From Myxococcales bacterium (GTDB taxonomy: Bacteria > Myxococcota_A > Polyangia > Haliangiales > Haliangiaceae): a DNA stretch of 64,000 nucleotides. Made by a program: the position numbers and the translations under genes. Under the pieces are notes generated by a model. That model searched no databases. It worked only from the letters and a program-made list of their open reading frames with translations, and was not told the origin of the DNA. Of this stretch, positions 36,913-46,808 are shown in pieces (the stretch's first letter is position 1; each line of letters opens with the position of its first letter). The stretch spans positions 62,001 to 126,000 of the forward strand of contig JADJJK010000077.1 in the NCBI GenBank assembly GCA_016706545.1, written 5' to 3'.

Positions 36913-38529
36913 TCAGTAGGTGCCGGCCTGCGTGCTCGTCTTCTTCTCCGGAATGAGCCCCACGGCGCGAAAGCACTCTTCGCGCGTCGAGCGCTCGGAG
37001 TGCGTCGCCGCGCGGGCGCGGGCATCCGCGTCTTTGGCTCGCTGCGATTCGTCCTGGGCCAGGAGCTTCTCGATGCGCGCCTTGTCGAGCGCGAGCTGGA
37101 GCTGCTCGCGGCTGTACATGGCCTCCCTGGCTCTGGCGTGGGCCTCAGCCTCGGCCTTGGCGCGCGCGGCCTGCTCCGAGGTGAGCTGATCGAGCTGGGC
37201 CTGCACGCGCAGCTCCGCGGCGCGGGCGCGCTCGGCCTCCTGCTGCGCCAGGTGCGCGGCGTCGATGGCGCGCGCGCGCTCGGTCCTCGCCGCCGCGGCC
37301 TGCAGGTCTGCGCGCTGGGCTTGCCGGACCGAGACCGCGGTGGCGCCGAGCAAGAGCGTGATCCCCAGGCCGCCCGCCAGCGCCGCGGCCTGGTGGCGCC
37401 GCAAGAACTTGTGGGCGCGGTACCCGAGCGTGGCGGTGCGGGCCGCCACCGGGAGCCCATCGAGGAAGCGGCCGAGGTCTTCGGAGAGCTGTTCCATGGA
37501 TCCGTAGCGTCGGCCCGGCTCCTTGTGCAGCGCCTTGAGGATGATGTTGTCGAGGTCGCCGCGCAACACCCGCTGCAGCTCCGCGGGCGCGACGTGGCTC
37601 GGCGGCTCGGGCTCCTCATCGCAGATCACCCGCAACATCTCGAGGGCGCTCTCGGGCATGCGGTGCGGGGGCCGTCCGGTGACCAGCTCGTAGAGCAGCG
37701 CGCCGAGCGCGTGGACGTCCGTCGCGGTGGACACCGCGTCGCCGCGGGCCTGCTCCGGGCTCGCGTACTCGGGGGTGAACAGCGCCGCGCCGGTCCGGGT
37801 CTGGGCTTCGCGGTCGAGCCCTGGCACCGGCGCGAGCAGCTTGGCGATGCCGAAGTCCAGGATCTTGGGCTGTCCAGCGGCGTCGACGAGGATGTTGCTC
37901 GGCTTGATGTCGCGGTGGATCACCAGGTTCTGGTGCGCGTACTGCAAGGCCGCGCACACCTTGCGCACCAAGGCGATGCAGGCGCGCACCGACAGGCGCT
38001 GGGTGCGCGCGTACGTGGTGATGGCGACGCCCTCGATGTACTCCATCACCAGGTACGGCTGCTTGTCGGGCGTGCTGCCGCCGTCGAGCAGCCGGACGAT
38101 GTTGGGGTGCTCCAGCGTCGCGAGGATCCGCCGCTCGTCGCGGAAGCGCGCCTGCGCCTGCGGGGAGGCCATCGCGTGCGACAGGACCTTGATCGCCACG
38201 CGGTGCGTGAACTCGGACGGATCGCGCTCCGCGAGGTACACCGCGCCCATGCCGCCCTCGCCCAGCAGCTTGGTCAGCAAGAAGGGGCCGATCCGGCGGC
38301 CGACCAGCCCGGTGACCGTCTCCGCCGCGAGGTGACAGACCTCGGTGGCCACCGCCGCGCGCAGGGACTCTCCGGCCTGCGGGATCCCGGCGACCATGGC
38401 GCTCAGCTCGCGCTGCAGCGTGGGCGCGTCGGCGCAGGCCCGGTGGAGGAAGGCGACGCGCTCGTCCTCTGGGAGCTCCAGCGCTTCGTCAAATAGTCCC
38501 TCGATGCGGCGCCAGCGATCCTGATTCAT
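36913..38529 (-). CDS. Membrane Ser/Thr protein kinase with coiled-coil tail
   Basis: This 538-residue protein has an N-terminal helical segment, MNQDRWRRIEGLFDEALELP, characteristic of kinases paired with ECF sigma factors of the TIGR02999 type. The kinase domain spans about residues 80-350, with LLGEGGMGAVYLAE, AIKVLS (Lys), HRDIKPSNIL, LDFGIAKLL and YASPEQARG. A transmembrane helix lies near 377-397 (AAALAGGLGITLLLGATAVS). The tail to 525 is an Ala/Arg/Glu coiled coil, where related proteins often carry TPRs. It lies 111 bases after the sigma factor gene on the same strand, so the two are likely co-expressed and functionally paired. Confidence 0.92.
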   Translation of the reverse strand: MNQDRWRRIEGLFDEALELPEDERVAFLHRACADAPTLQRELSAMVAGIPQAGESLRAAVATEVCHLAAETVTGLVGRRIGPFLLTKLLGEGGMGAVYLAERDPSEFTHRVAIKVLSHAMASPQAQARFRDERRILATLEHPNIVRLLDGGSTPDKQPYLVMEYIEGVAITTYARTQRLSVRACIALVRKVCAALQYAHQNLVIHRDIKPSNILVDAAGQPKILDFGIAKLLAPVPGLDREAQTRTGAALFTPEYASPEQARGDAVSTATDVHALGALLYELVTGRPPHRMPESALEMLRVICDEEPEPPSHVAPAELQRVLRGDLDNIILKALHKEPGRRYGSMEQLSEDLGRFLDGLPVAARTATLGYRAHKFLRRHQAAALAGGLGITLLLGATAVSVRQAQRADLQAAAARTERARAIDAAHLAQQEAERARAAELRVQAQLDQLTSEQAARAKAEAEAHARAREAMYSREQLQLALDKARIEKLLAQDESQRAKDADARARAATHSERSTREECFRAVGLIPEKKTSTQAGTY

Positions 38530-38640
38530 GACCCCTCCGATGCAACATTAGCGCGACCTCGGCGCTAGCCCCCATCGGCGCGCGCGCGGTGTGATCGGTG
38601 TCGCAGCGCGGGCGCGGGGAGCATGGCGACCCCCAGCCTG

Positions 38641-39246
38641 CTAGCAGGCTCCACGCTGCATCTGGGCGCGCAGCCAGGCCTCGCTGAAGCGGAGCGCTCG
38701 AGCCACGGTGTTGACGTGGAGCTCGCAGATCTGGGCGATCTCCTCGTGAGACAGGCCGCCGAAGTAATGGAGCTCGGTGATGCGCGCCTTGCGCTCATCG
38801 AGCTTGGCCAGCTCCACCAGGGCGTCGTCGAGTGCGGTCAACTCCCAGGGCCGATCGGTCGCGATCTGGCGCTCATCGAATGACAGCGGGCGCTCGCCAG
38901 CGCCGCGCTTGTCGGCGTTGCGGCGGCGGGCGTGATCCACGAGGATCTGGCGCATGCTTCGCGACGCGATCGCGAAGAAGTGCGCGCGATCCCCAAAGTC
39001 CATCGGCTCGCCGCCAGCGAGCCGCAGGTAGGCCTCCGAGATCAGATCGCTGGGACCCAGGGTGTGACCTGGACGCTCGCCCCGGAGGTGGAAGGCGGCG
39101 AGGCGGCGCAGTTCCTGGTAGATGAGCGGGCCGGCTTCGTCGAACGCGGCCTTGTCACCGCGGCGCCACGCGCGAAGCAGCGCCGTCAGATCTGGAGCGG
39201 GCTCTCCCACGGCGGAATAGCCTGGCACCAGCGCCTGGACTGTCAA
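38641..39246 (-). CDS. ECF-type RNA polymerase sigma factor (TIGR02999-like)
   Basis: This 201-residue protein has region 2 around AGPLIYQELRRLAAFHLRGE, then LGPSDLISEAYLRLAGGEP and FFAIASRSMRQILVDHARRR. Region 4 contains LDERKARITELHYFGGLSHEEIAQICELHVNTVARAL, a helix-turn-helix for the -35 element. The sequence DHARRRNADKRG is a hallmark of the sigma70_ECF family that accompanies Ser/Thr kinases in Planctomycetes, Acidobacteria and Myxococcota. No anti-sigma gene is adjacent; the kinase downstream may control it by phosphorylation. Confidence 0.92.
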   Translation of the reverse strand: MTVQALVPGYSAVGEPAPDLTALLRAWRRGDKAAFDEAGPLIYQELRRLAAFHLRGERPGHTLGPSDLISEAYLRLAGGEPMDFGDRAHFFAIASRSMRQILVDHARRRNADKRGAGERPLSFDERQIATDRPWELTALDDALVELAKLDERKARITELHYFGGLSHEEIAQICELHVNTVARALRFSEAWLRAQMQRGAC

Positions 39247-39287
39247 GAGATCCCCGGGCGATGCACGGCGTCGCCCTGCGCCGGCCG

Positions 39288-39341
39288 CTCACCGCGCTCA
39301 CCGCGCTCAGCGCGCTCACCGCGCTCACCGCGCTCAGCGCG
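39288..39341. repeat. Six tandem 9-bp repeats
   Basis: CTCACCGCG or CTCAGCGCG units occur six times, in the order CACCACCAG with a 27-bp superperiod, from 39288 to 39341. The array overlaps the stop codon of the adjacent minus-strand lipoprotein gene (39334). Confidence 0.85.
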
Positions 39342-39765
39342 CCGGCAGCGTCACCTCGGCGTGAGAGCACGACCCATGCAGGCCGGCCACAGGGTGGGCC
39401 TTGACGTCGACCAGGGTGATGTCCGCACGGGTGCCGCTGCAGTCGCGATCGAGGACCTTGAGATCGAAGGTGGCTGGGGGCGTATAGCCGAACCCGCCGT
39501 CGTCGACCAGCAGCGCCCCGGCCGGCCGCTCGATCACCAGCGTGGAGAGCGAGGAGGTACACTCGTCGGCGACCACCAGCTCGGTCCGGTCGCCGTGGCG
39601 ATACTCCACCTTCACCTTGGCCGGCACCGTGGTCAGCGGGAGCGTCACCCGCAGCGCGCCCACGCAGCCGTCGATGAGCTCCTCTGCTTGCGGCTCGGTG
39701 CATGCGGAAAAGAGGCCAAGGAGGGTCGCCGCCAGGGCGAAAGGGGAGAGGGACGCTTGCTTCAT
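39334..39765 (-). CDS. Small lipoprotein of unknown function
   Basis: This 143-residue protein starts at ATG 39765, with a signal peptide and lipobox LFSAC (Cys about 22). The mature part is a small beta-rich domain with three later Cys residues (GCVGALRVTL, DECTSSLS, DRDCSGTRAD, GSCSHAEVTL) that could form disulfides. No family is recognised. It lies 153 bases downstream of the cytochrome gene of the oxidoreductase cluster, in the same orientation. Confidence 0.65.
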   Translation of the reverse strand: MKQASLSPFALAATLLGLFSACTEPQAEELIDGCVGALRVTLPLTTVPAKVKVEYRHGDRTELVVADECTSSLSTLVIERPAGALLVDDGGFGYTPPATFDLKVLDRDCSGTRADITLVDVKAHPVAGLHGSCSHAEVTLPAR

Positions 39766-39918
39766 GATGGCCGGAGCTTGAGCAAGGCTCGTGCCGGCGA
39801 GCTTCCATAGAAAGCCAGCGGTTGGCAGCTCACCGCGCCCGCCGCGCCGCGCGACCTTGGCCCGCGCCGCGACATCGGTGTCACGGCGCGTGCTCACGGC
39901 GCACGCGCACGGGCCCGC

Positions 39919-40497
39919 TCACTCCGGGCATGGGCCGCCACGGGCGACCCAGGTGCGCGTGGCGGCCGTGAACTGCGCAAACGGGACCGGGACCGGGGTC
40001 CGGCCCGGGCCTGGGCGAAAGCCCCAGAGCACCAGCGGGTCCTTCTCGATGTGCTCGAGCAGCGCGGGCAGGTCGCGGCCACCGGTGGCCTGCTTGTCCT
40101 TGAGCTGCTCGCACAGCTCGCGCGGGGACTTGCCCTCGAAGACCATCGGGGCGCTCGCTGGCGGCAGGCCCCAGTGCGGCGCGCCGGGCGGCTGGCCAGG
40201 CAGCTCGCCGTTGCGGTCGCGGTGGCAGGTGGAGCAGGGCATGCCGTTCTGCACGGACCTGCGGCTGATGTCCTGCGCGTGGGGGACGCCGTCGTCGAAC
40301 TGCAGCGGGCGATCCCCTCGCGGGTGGCAGTTGCGGCAGCGCGGAGAGGTCAGCACGCGATGCACCGTGAGGAACGCGGCGCGCGCCTGCGCGTCCGGAT
40401 CCGCGGCCGGGCTCTGCGCCAGGCCGCGCTGCGTGATGATCGCGAGCGCCAGCGCGGCGGCGCACAGGACGAGCGAGCGAGCGCGAGGGCGGCTCAT
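39919..40497 (-). CDS. Di-haem cytochrome c subunit associated with isoquinoline 1-oxidoreductase
   Basis: This 192-residue protein has a signal peptide (SLVLCAAALALAIITQRGLA) and two c-type haem motifs, CRNCH (about 53) and CSTCH (about 87). The second is preceded by ISRRSVQNGMPC, with HWGLPP and LLEHIEKDPLVLWGF downstream. This matches the small periplasmic subunit annotated beside iorAB. Its ATG overlaps the iorB stop as ATGA. It probably accepts electrons from the Mo/Fe-S enzyme in the periplasm. Confidence 0.88.
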   Translation of the reverse strand: MSRPRARSLVLCAAALALAIITQRGLAQSPAADPDAQARAAFLTVHRVLTSPRCRNCHPRGDRPLQFDDGVPHAQDISRRSVQNGMPCSTCHRDRNGELPGQPPGAPHWGLPPASAPMVFEGKSPRELCEQLKDKQATGGRDLPALLEHIEKDPLVLWGFRPGPGRTPVPVPFAQFTAATRTWVARGGPCPE

Positions 40498-42767
40498 GGC
40501 GTGGGCTCCGTGGCAGGCAGGTCAGGCTCGGCGAGCGCGAGCTCGAAGGGCAGGCGGCGCAGGCGGCGTCCGGTGGCGGCGAACAGGGCGTTGCCGAGCG
40601 CGCCGGCCACCGGCGGCAGGGGGGGCTCGCCGACGCCGGTGGGATCTTCCTCGCTGTCGATGAGGTGGACCTCGATGCGCGGGCACTCGTGCAGGCGCAG
40701 CAGCCGGTAGCGATGGAAGTTGGTCTCCTGCACGCGGCCCGCCTCGAAGGTGATCTGCTGGCGAAGCGCGGCGGACAGGCCAAACACCACGGCGCTCTCG
40801 ACCTGCGCGCGCACGAGCTGCGGGTTGACCACGCGGCCGCAATCGAGCGCGGCGACCACGCGGTGGATCCGGATGGTGCCGGGGCCTCGCCCATCGCCGG
40901 CCGGCTCCACGGAGGCCTCGATGACCTGCGCGCACACCGAGCGAAACGACGCATGCACCGCGACGCCGCGGCCCACGCCGGCGGGCAGCGGGCTGCCCCA
41001 GCCAGCCTCGCTGGCGACCCGCTCGAGCACGCGGAGGTGGCGCGGGTGGTCGCGCAGGAGCCGGCGTCGCAGCGCCACCGGATCTTGCTTGCCGGCGTGC
41101 GCCAGCTCGTCGAGGAAGCTCTCGGTGACGAAGGCCGTGTGCGAGTGCCCGACCGCGCGCCAGAAGCCGGCCTTGACCGCGGAGTGCGCCTCGGTAAAGG
41201 CCACGCGCAGGTGGGGGATGGCGTACGGCAGCTCCTTGGCGCCCTCGACGGCGGTCTGATCCACCATGACGCCGCGGCGGAACGCGGCGGGCGCGGCCTT
41301 GGTGGCGAAGCGGGCGAGCGGCCGCGGCGCGCCGGCGGGCGCCAGCGCGGCGATGAAGTCCTCGCCGACGTCGGCGAGGATCGACTGCGTCACCAGGTGA
41401 TGGCTCCAGGCCACCGGGGTCCCAGCGGCGTCCACCGCGCCGCGGACGCGCGACACCGCCATCGGCCGGTAGAAGTCGTTGTTCTGGTCGTCTTCGCGTG
41501 ACCACGTGACCTTCACCGGCTTGCCGACCTTGGCGGCGATGCGCGCGGCCTCCACGGCGTAGTCCTGGACCAGCCGCCGGCCGAAGCCGCCGCCGAGCAT
41601 GGTGGTGTGGATCTCGACGTCGCGCTGATCGAGCCCGAGCGCCTCCGCGACCTGGGCGCGCGCGATGCCGGGCGCCTGGGTGGGCGCCCACACCTCGCAG
41701 CGGCCGTCCTGCACGTGCGCGGTGGCGTTCATGGGCTCCATCGGCGTGTGCGACAGGTACGGCAGCTCGTAGGTCGCGTCGAGCGCTTTGGCGGCGCGAG
41801 CCAGCGCGCGCTCGGCGTCGCCCTGGCTCCGCAACGTCTCGCCGGGCTGTCGCGCCATCGCGTGGTAGCTCCGCCGGAGCGAGCTGGTGGTCACCTCGGC
41901 GAAGGCGCCGTGCGCCCACTCGAGCTGCATGCTATCGGCGGCGCGGCGCGCCTGCCAGTAGGTGGGGGCCACCACCGCCACGCCGGTCTCGATCGCGAAC
42001 ACGTCGAGCGCGCCGACGGCGGTCGCCGCGTCGAAGCTCGTCACGGTCCCGCCGCGCACCGGCGGCCGCACCACCACCGCCTGCACCATGCCCGGGCGCG
42101 TGACGTCGATGCCGAAGACGGCGCTGCCGTCCACCTTCATGGGCCCGTCGAGCCGGTCGAGCGGCTTGCCGATCCAGCGAAACTGCGCCGGCGGCTTGAG
42201 CGGCACGTCCTGCGGCAGCGGGAGCTGCGAGGCGCGCGCCACCAGCTCGCCGTAGCGCAGGGCGCGGTCGCTCGCGGGGTGCAAGATGGCGCCGTCTTGC
42301 GCCACGCACTCCGACAGCGGCACGGCCCAGGGTGGCCGCGGCGGCGCGGCGCAAGAGCTCGCGCGCGGCGGCGCCGGCCTGGCGCAGCGGCTTCCAGCTC
42401 GTGCGCACGCTGCTCGAGCCGCCGGTTATCTGGAAGCCCAGGTCCGCGTCTGGGTTGTCATAGGCGCGGTCGGCGCGCGCGTGCTCGATCTCGATGCGCC
42501 GCGGATCGACCTCCAGCTCCTCGGCGATCAGCATGGCGTGGGAGGTCATGGTGCCCTGGCCCATCTCCACCCGGTCCAGCGCGAACAGGATGCGATCGTC
42601 GGGCAGGATGCGCAGCCAGGCGTTGGGCCGCAGCTCGCCGGTGGCCGCGAAGGCCTGCGCGGTGGCCGACGGGCCGGGCAAGAAGGCGCAGCCGGGCAGG
42701 TGGAACCCGAGCGCCAGCGCGCCGCCGGTGGCCGCGCCAAGGCGCAGGAATCCTCGTCGGGAGAGGG

Positions 42768-42771
<4 letters not shown>
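40494..42771 (-). pseudogene. iorB: Isoquinoline 1-oxidoreductase-type molybdenum hydroxylase large subunit, frameshifted
   Basis: It starts at ATG 42771, overlapping the Fe-S subunit stop. The Tat signal is MTLSRRGFLRLGAATGGALA. The N-terminal part (LRPNAWLRILPDDRILFALD, RVEMGQGTMTSHAMLIAEEL) reads in one frame to about 42330. The rest (VPLSECVAQDGAILHPASDR, then GKPLDRLDGPMKVDG) reads in another frame to 40494. One extra base in the GGG run at 42330-42332 explains the break. The corrected protein has about 758 residues, normal for IorB-like aldehyde-oxidase-family proteins. The active-site Glu motif is seen in GVGEPPLPPVAGALGNA, and Mo-cofactor contacts in TTMLGGGFGRRL. It would hydroxylate N-heterocycles or aldehydes in the periplasm. 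Confidence 0.9.
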
Positions 42772-43319
<548 letters not shown>

Positions 43320-43333
43320 GGAGGGCTCGCCTT

Positions 43334-43903
43334 TCACCACAGCGCAAAGCTGGCGGCCAGGCGCATGCGCAGGCCAGAGAGGTCGTCGGTCTGGGAGAAT
43401 GGGATCTGGTAGGTGACCTCCAGATCGATGATCGCGCTGCGCCGGTGCAACAGGTAGAGCCCGCCGCCGCCATCGACGAAGCCGTGATGACCGTCGCGCC
43501 ACTGGCCGCCCACGTCGGCGGCGAAGTACGGGATGAGCCAGGCGCGGGAGGCGTTGCGTTCAAAGGATACCTGCGCCCCGCCGCGATACGTGGTCATCAG
43601 GCCCATCCCGTCCTTGGTCGAGCGGTAGAGCCCCACGTCGAAGCGGACCTTGCCCTGGCTTGGGCCAAACGCCGGCGAGTTGTCCGACCAGGCGGGCAGC
43701 ACGGCCTCGAGGCCGCCGCCCATCCAGGTGCCAAGGTCGCCGCGCGGCTGATAGATGCCAGCGAAGGCGGTGGGCAAGAGCATGGCCGCGAAGGGGCGAC
43801 ACACCGGATCATGGGGAGCGGTCACGCGCGGACACGGTCCGTCAGCGTGGGCCGTCGCCGCGAGGGCGGCGAGCAAGAGGCAGGGAGCCACGAGCGAGCG
43901 CAT
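43334..43903 (-). CDS. Outer-membrane-type beta-barrel protein
   Basis: This 189-residue protein has signal peptide MRSLVAPCLLLAALAATAHA. The alternating amphipathic strands (KVRFDVGLYRSTKDGMGLMT, GGAQVSFERN, RSAIIDLEVTYQIPF) end in a C-terminal Trp (MRLAASFALW), typical of barrel insertion signals. No family is assigned. It is the first gene of the oxidoreductase cluster, only 15 bases before iorA, so it may supply substrate access across the outer membrane. Confidence 0.7.
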   Translation of the reverse strand: MRSLVAPCLLLAALAATAHADGPCPRVTAPHDPVCRPFAAMLLPTAFAGIYQPRGDLGTWMGGGLEAVLPAWSDNSPAFGPSQGKVRFDVGLYRSTKDGMGLMTTYRGGAQVSFERNASRAWLIPYFAADVGGQWRDGHHGFVDGGGGLYLLHRRSAIIDLEVTYQIPFSQTDDLSGLRMRLAASFALW

Positions 43904-43995
43904 GGCCGCACTCTAAGGACCTGGCGCCAGGCCGGAAGGACCGAACGCGCCAAGCGCCGGGCCGCTGGAGACCGCGCGGCACCCGCTGGCTGGGT

Positions 43996-45210
43996 TCATC
44001 GTCGAGGTGCGAGCACGCGCGCGCGGCACGTCGGATCTCGCAGGCAAGCGCCCAGCTCGCCGCGACCGCCCAGGATGAGCGGCGGCCCCCGACCGCTCCC
44101 GGGCGAGCGCTGAGTCCACTCGCAGCGGCTGGCGACGCAGCGCGCTCCGGACGGACAGGTGCCGCACGGCGGGCCACATCGTGCCCCCATCGGGTGACAC
44201 AAGCTGCCCGCCGGGCAGTCCGCGTCGCGATGGCAGCCGGCCTGGCACGCACCGAGACGAAGCTCGCAGCGGCTGCCGGCCGGACAGTCGTCATCATTCG
44301 TACAGCGCGCGGTGGCGCCGAGGCGTGCGCGCAGGGCAAAGAGGCGCCCCCGCGCCAGGTCGAGCTGCGCGCGCGAGGTCGCCAGCGCCTGGCACGCCGC
44401 GAGCCGCGGCAAGAGCTCTGCCATGCTGGCAGCCGAGACAGTGGAGATGCCTAGCAAGTCTGCTGCGGTCGCCAGCGGAGCGGAGCATGCGTCGTGCGCC
44501 ACGATCACGCTCTGCGTCGGGATCAAGCGTGCGCGCAGCTCGCTCGAGAGCACGAGCGCGGCGCCTGCGCCGGCCACCGCGGTCGCCAGGCTCATCTGCA
44601 GCGCGAACACCGCTGGCCGGCGCCGCGTGATCGGTAGCAGCACCACCAGCGCGCCCGCGACGAGCCCCAGGGCGAGCGCGCCACCGCTCGCGAGACGTAC
44701 GATCGTGTCCTGCGCCTGGTCGGCGACCTGGGCCACCGCGAGATCTCCCTGCTGCTCGACGTGGGTGACCTGCGCGCCCAAGGTCGCGAGCAGGCGCTGC
44801 GCCGCGGCGCGAGTGTCACGCAGGGTCGCGTCCACCGAGGCCCCGATCTGACTGGTGAGTCCCAAGCTGATGGCATGCACGTCGGCGCCGAGCGCAGCAG
44901 CGTAGCGCGCCAGGTCCTCTACGCGAGCGGTGAGCGCGGCGTCGAGCCGCCCTTGGTTCTGCGCCAGGACGAGGTTCAGTCCGTCGACGGCGTCTCGCAG
45001 CTCCGCGTCGAGCTCGGCGAGACGCTGCCCAACCACCGCGTCGACGCGGGCCGCTGCCACCGGCAGGTCGGCGGCGAGCTGGTCGAGCGCCGCGACGATC
45101 TGTGGTACGGCGACGTCGAGCTTGCGCTCGAGGTCTGCGAGCCAATCTGGCTTGTCGCAGGCGACGACGAGCGCCGCGATCGCGAGCGCGGCGGCGCGCA
45201 GCGCCCTCAT
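43996..45210 (-). CDS. Membrane coiled-coil lipoprotein with Cys-rich tail (cassette gene 3)
   Basis: This 404-residue protein starts at ATG 45210, overlapping the upstream stop. A signal peptide and lipobox LVVAC are followed by about 150 residues of Ala/Asp/Leu/Arg coiled coil (LERKLDVAVPQIVAALDQL). Two transmembrane helices then lie close together (about residues 165-185, GGALALGLVAGALVVLLPI, and 195-215). A short helical region leads to a Cys-rich domain (CTNDDDCPAGSRCELRLGAC, then CHRDADCPAGSLCH and CGTCPSGARC), resembling Dickkopf/EGF-like modules common in Myxococcota. The same overall plan recurs in the two genes upstream. No family is recognised. Confidence 0.75.
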   Translation of the reverse strand: MRALRAAALAIAALVVACDKPDWLADLERKLDVAVPQIVAALDQLAADLPVAAARVDAVVGQRLAELDAELRDAVDGLNLVLAQNQGRLDAALTARVEDLARYAAALGADVHAISLGLTSQIGASVDATLRDTRAAAQRLLATLGAQVTHVEQQGDLAVAQVADQAQDTIVRLASGGALALGLVAGALVVLLPITRRRPAVFALQMSLATAVAGAGAALVLSSELRARLIPTQSVIVAHDACSAPLATAADLLGISTVSAASMAELLPRLAACQALATSRAQLDLARGRLFALRARLGATARCTNDDDCPAGSRCELRLGACQAGCHRDADCPAGSLCHPMGARCGPPCGTCPSGARCVASRCEWTQRSPGSGRGPPLILGGRGELGACLRDPTCRARVLAPRR

Positions 45211-46808
45211 CGCGGCCGTGCCTCGATCGCCTCGCGGACCCTCGGCGCCGCGAGGCGCGGGTCGGAGAAGCGATCGAGCGGCAACGTCAGGATCGGGGTG
45301 CGACGCAGGTCGCGCATCCCCGGGTGGACCGCCGGTGGTAGCTCCGGCGTCGGCCGCGTCGCTGGCGGTAGGCTCGTCGGCGGCCTGGCCTCCGGTGGCT
45401 GTTCGCGCACCGGCCCGGGATCGGTGACGCAGCCCGCGCCGATGCACTTCATGGGACACCTGGGGCCCGGGCAAAGGGACCGGATGACGTCGCGCAGCTT
45501 GCCACCAGGGACGAACACCGCGCCAGGTCGCTCGCCGCCGGTGCCGCCGGTGCCGCCGGTGCCGCCGGTGCCGCCGGTGCCGCCAGACGACGGCGACAGC
45601 TCGCAGACGCCGCCCTTGCACTGCATCCCGGCGATGAGACACGGCGCCGAGGCGCTGCACGGCGGCGCGCACATGCCGATGCTGTCCGGACCGTGGCAGA
45701 CCTGGCCCGTGGGGCAGTGCTGCGCGAGTTCGCACCGCGTGGTGCAGAGCCCCACGCCGACCTCGCAGCGCTCGTGCTTGGTGGCGTCGCAGTCCTCGTT
45801 GCGACGGCAGCGCAGCGCCGCGCCGAGCATGCGCTCGAGGTCGGCGGCGAGTGAGCGCGCGGTGGTGCGCTGGCTCGCGATCGCGCCCTGGGCCTCGCAC
45901 TCGTAGAGCGCGCCGACGAGGCGGACGACCTCTTCGCGTTGCTCCTCGGACAGCGTGATGCCTCGGTAGCGTCCGACGAAGGCGCCGGCAGCGGGCAGCG
46001 CCTCGACGCAGGCCTGCTCATCAGAGAGCGGCACCCGGCTCGATGCCACCGACGCTCGCGCGCTCGGCAGAAACACCATCAGCGCGGCCACCGCGAACAC
46101 CAGCCCGAAGAAGGTCGAGGCCACGCCGAGCTGCCAGGCCGGGAGCTTGCCCGTGCCCTCACGCATGCTCTTGCGATAGCGGATGAAGAAGATCCCGGCG
46201 AGCAAGACCACGAGCGCCATCACGCTGCCCGCCACCACCAAGACCACGGTCTCGACCACCCCGCCGATCACCACCGCAAAGGTGCGGTTGCCCTCCTTGA
46301 GCGTCCGTACCACCTGGAAGCCCGCGGACTCGAGCAGCTCGGTGCCTGAGACCTCGAGCGTCTTGATGAGCCGTTCGAGGTTGTAGGTAAGCGTGGTCAC
46401 CTGGTGGGCGACGACCTTGTTCAGATCGGCGAGGAAGTCGCGCGAGAACGCGAAGAGCTGGTCCATACGCGCGGCGAGCATCGCGTCGACGTTGTCGATG
46501 GTGCCGTTGAGCGCTGCGTTGATGCCGTCGATGTTCTCGCGCAAGAGCTTGTTGACCTCCTGGATCTGTTTCGCGAGGCCATCGCTGATCGCGCCGATGT
46601 TGTTCTCGAGCAGCTCGTCGATCTGCCCGAGGATCGCCGGCATCTGGTTGACGAAGTTGTCGACTGTGCCGCCCAGCTTCTTTGCAGCCTCCTCGCCGAG
46701 GTGCGCGCCACAGCCGTCGCAGGCGTCGGCGCAGCCAGCTAGCAAGACGAGAAACGCCGCGAGCAGGGCGTGGTGGACGGACCAAGGTCTAGATCGCGGT
46801 CGGGTCAC
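45207..46808 (-). CDS. Membrane coiled-coil lipoprotein with Cys-rich and Pro-rich tail (cassette gene 2)
   Basis: This 533-residue protein starts at GTG 46808, a GTGA overlap with the upstream stop. Lipobox LLAGC is followed by CADACDGCG, then about 130 residues of long helix (VNQMPAILGQIDELLENNIG, INAALNGTIDNVDAML) resembling methyl-accepting or pore-forming-toxin coiled coils. TM helices lie at about 185-210 and 230-250. A Cys-rich region (CRRNEDCDATKHERCEVGVG, CTTRCELAQHCPTGQVCHG) is followed by a Gly-Thr repeat (SGGTGGTGG) and a Pro-rich tail. The function is unknown; it probably forms a complex with its two neighbours. Confidence 0.75.
   Translation of the reverse strand: MTRPRSRPWSVHHALLAAFLVLLAGCADACDGCGAHLGEEAAKKLGGTVDNFVNQMPAILGQIDELLENNIGAISDGLAKQIQEVNKLLRENIDGINAALNGTIDNVDAMLAARMDQLFAFSRDFLADLNKVVAHQVTTLTYNLERLIKTLEVSGTELLESAGFQVVRTLKEGNRTFAVVIGGVVETVVLVVAGSVMALVVLLAGIFFIRYRKSMREGTGKLPAWQLGVASTFFGLVFAVAALMVFLPSARASVASSRVPLSDEQACVEALPAAGAFVGRYRGITLSEEQREEVVRLVGALYECEAQGAIASQRTTARSLAADLERMLGAALRCRRNEDCDATKHERCEVGVGLCTTRCELAQHCPTGQVCHGPDSIGMCAPPCSASAPCLIAGMQCKGGVCELSPSSGGTGGTGGTGGTGGTGGERPGAVFVPGGKLRDVIRSLCPGPRCPMKCIGAGCVTDPGPVREQPPEARPPTSLPPATRPTPELPPAVHPGMRDLRRTPILTLPLDRFSDPRLAAPRVREAIEARPR
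45534..45584. repeat. Tandem 9-bp repeats encoding Gly-Gly-Thr
   Basis: GCCGCCGGT repeats five times (45534-45578), plus a partial copy, inside the linker of cassette gene 2. It encodes a flexible GGT run between the Cys-rich and Pro-rich segments. Confidence 0.85.

Noticed and set aside
33760..38496. Long plus-strand frames opposite the two kinase genes
   Set aside because: The minus strand carries unmistakable kinase motifs (HRDLKPDN, HRDIKPSN, DFG). The opposite frames have none and are of biased composition.
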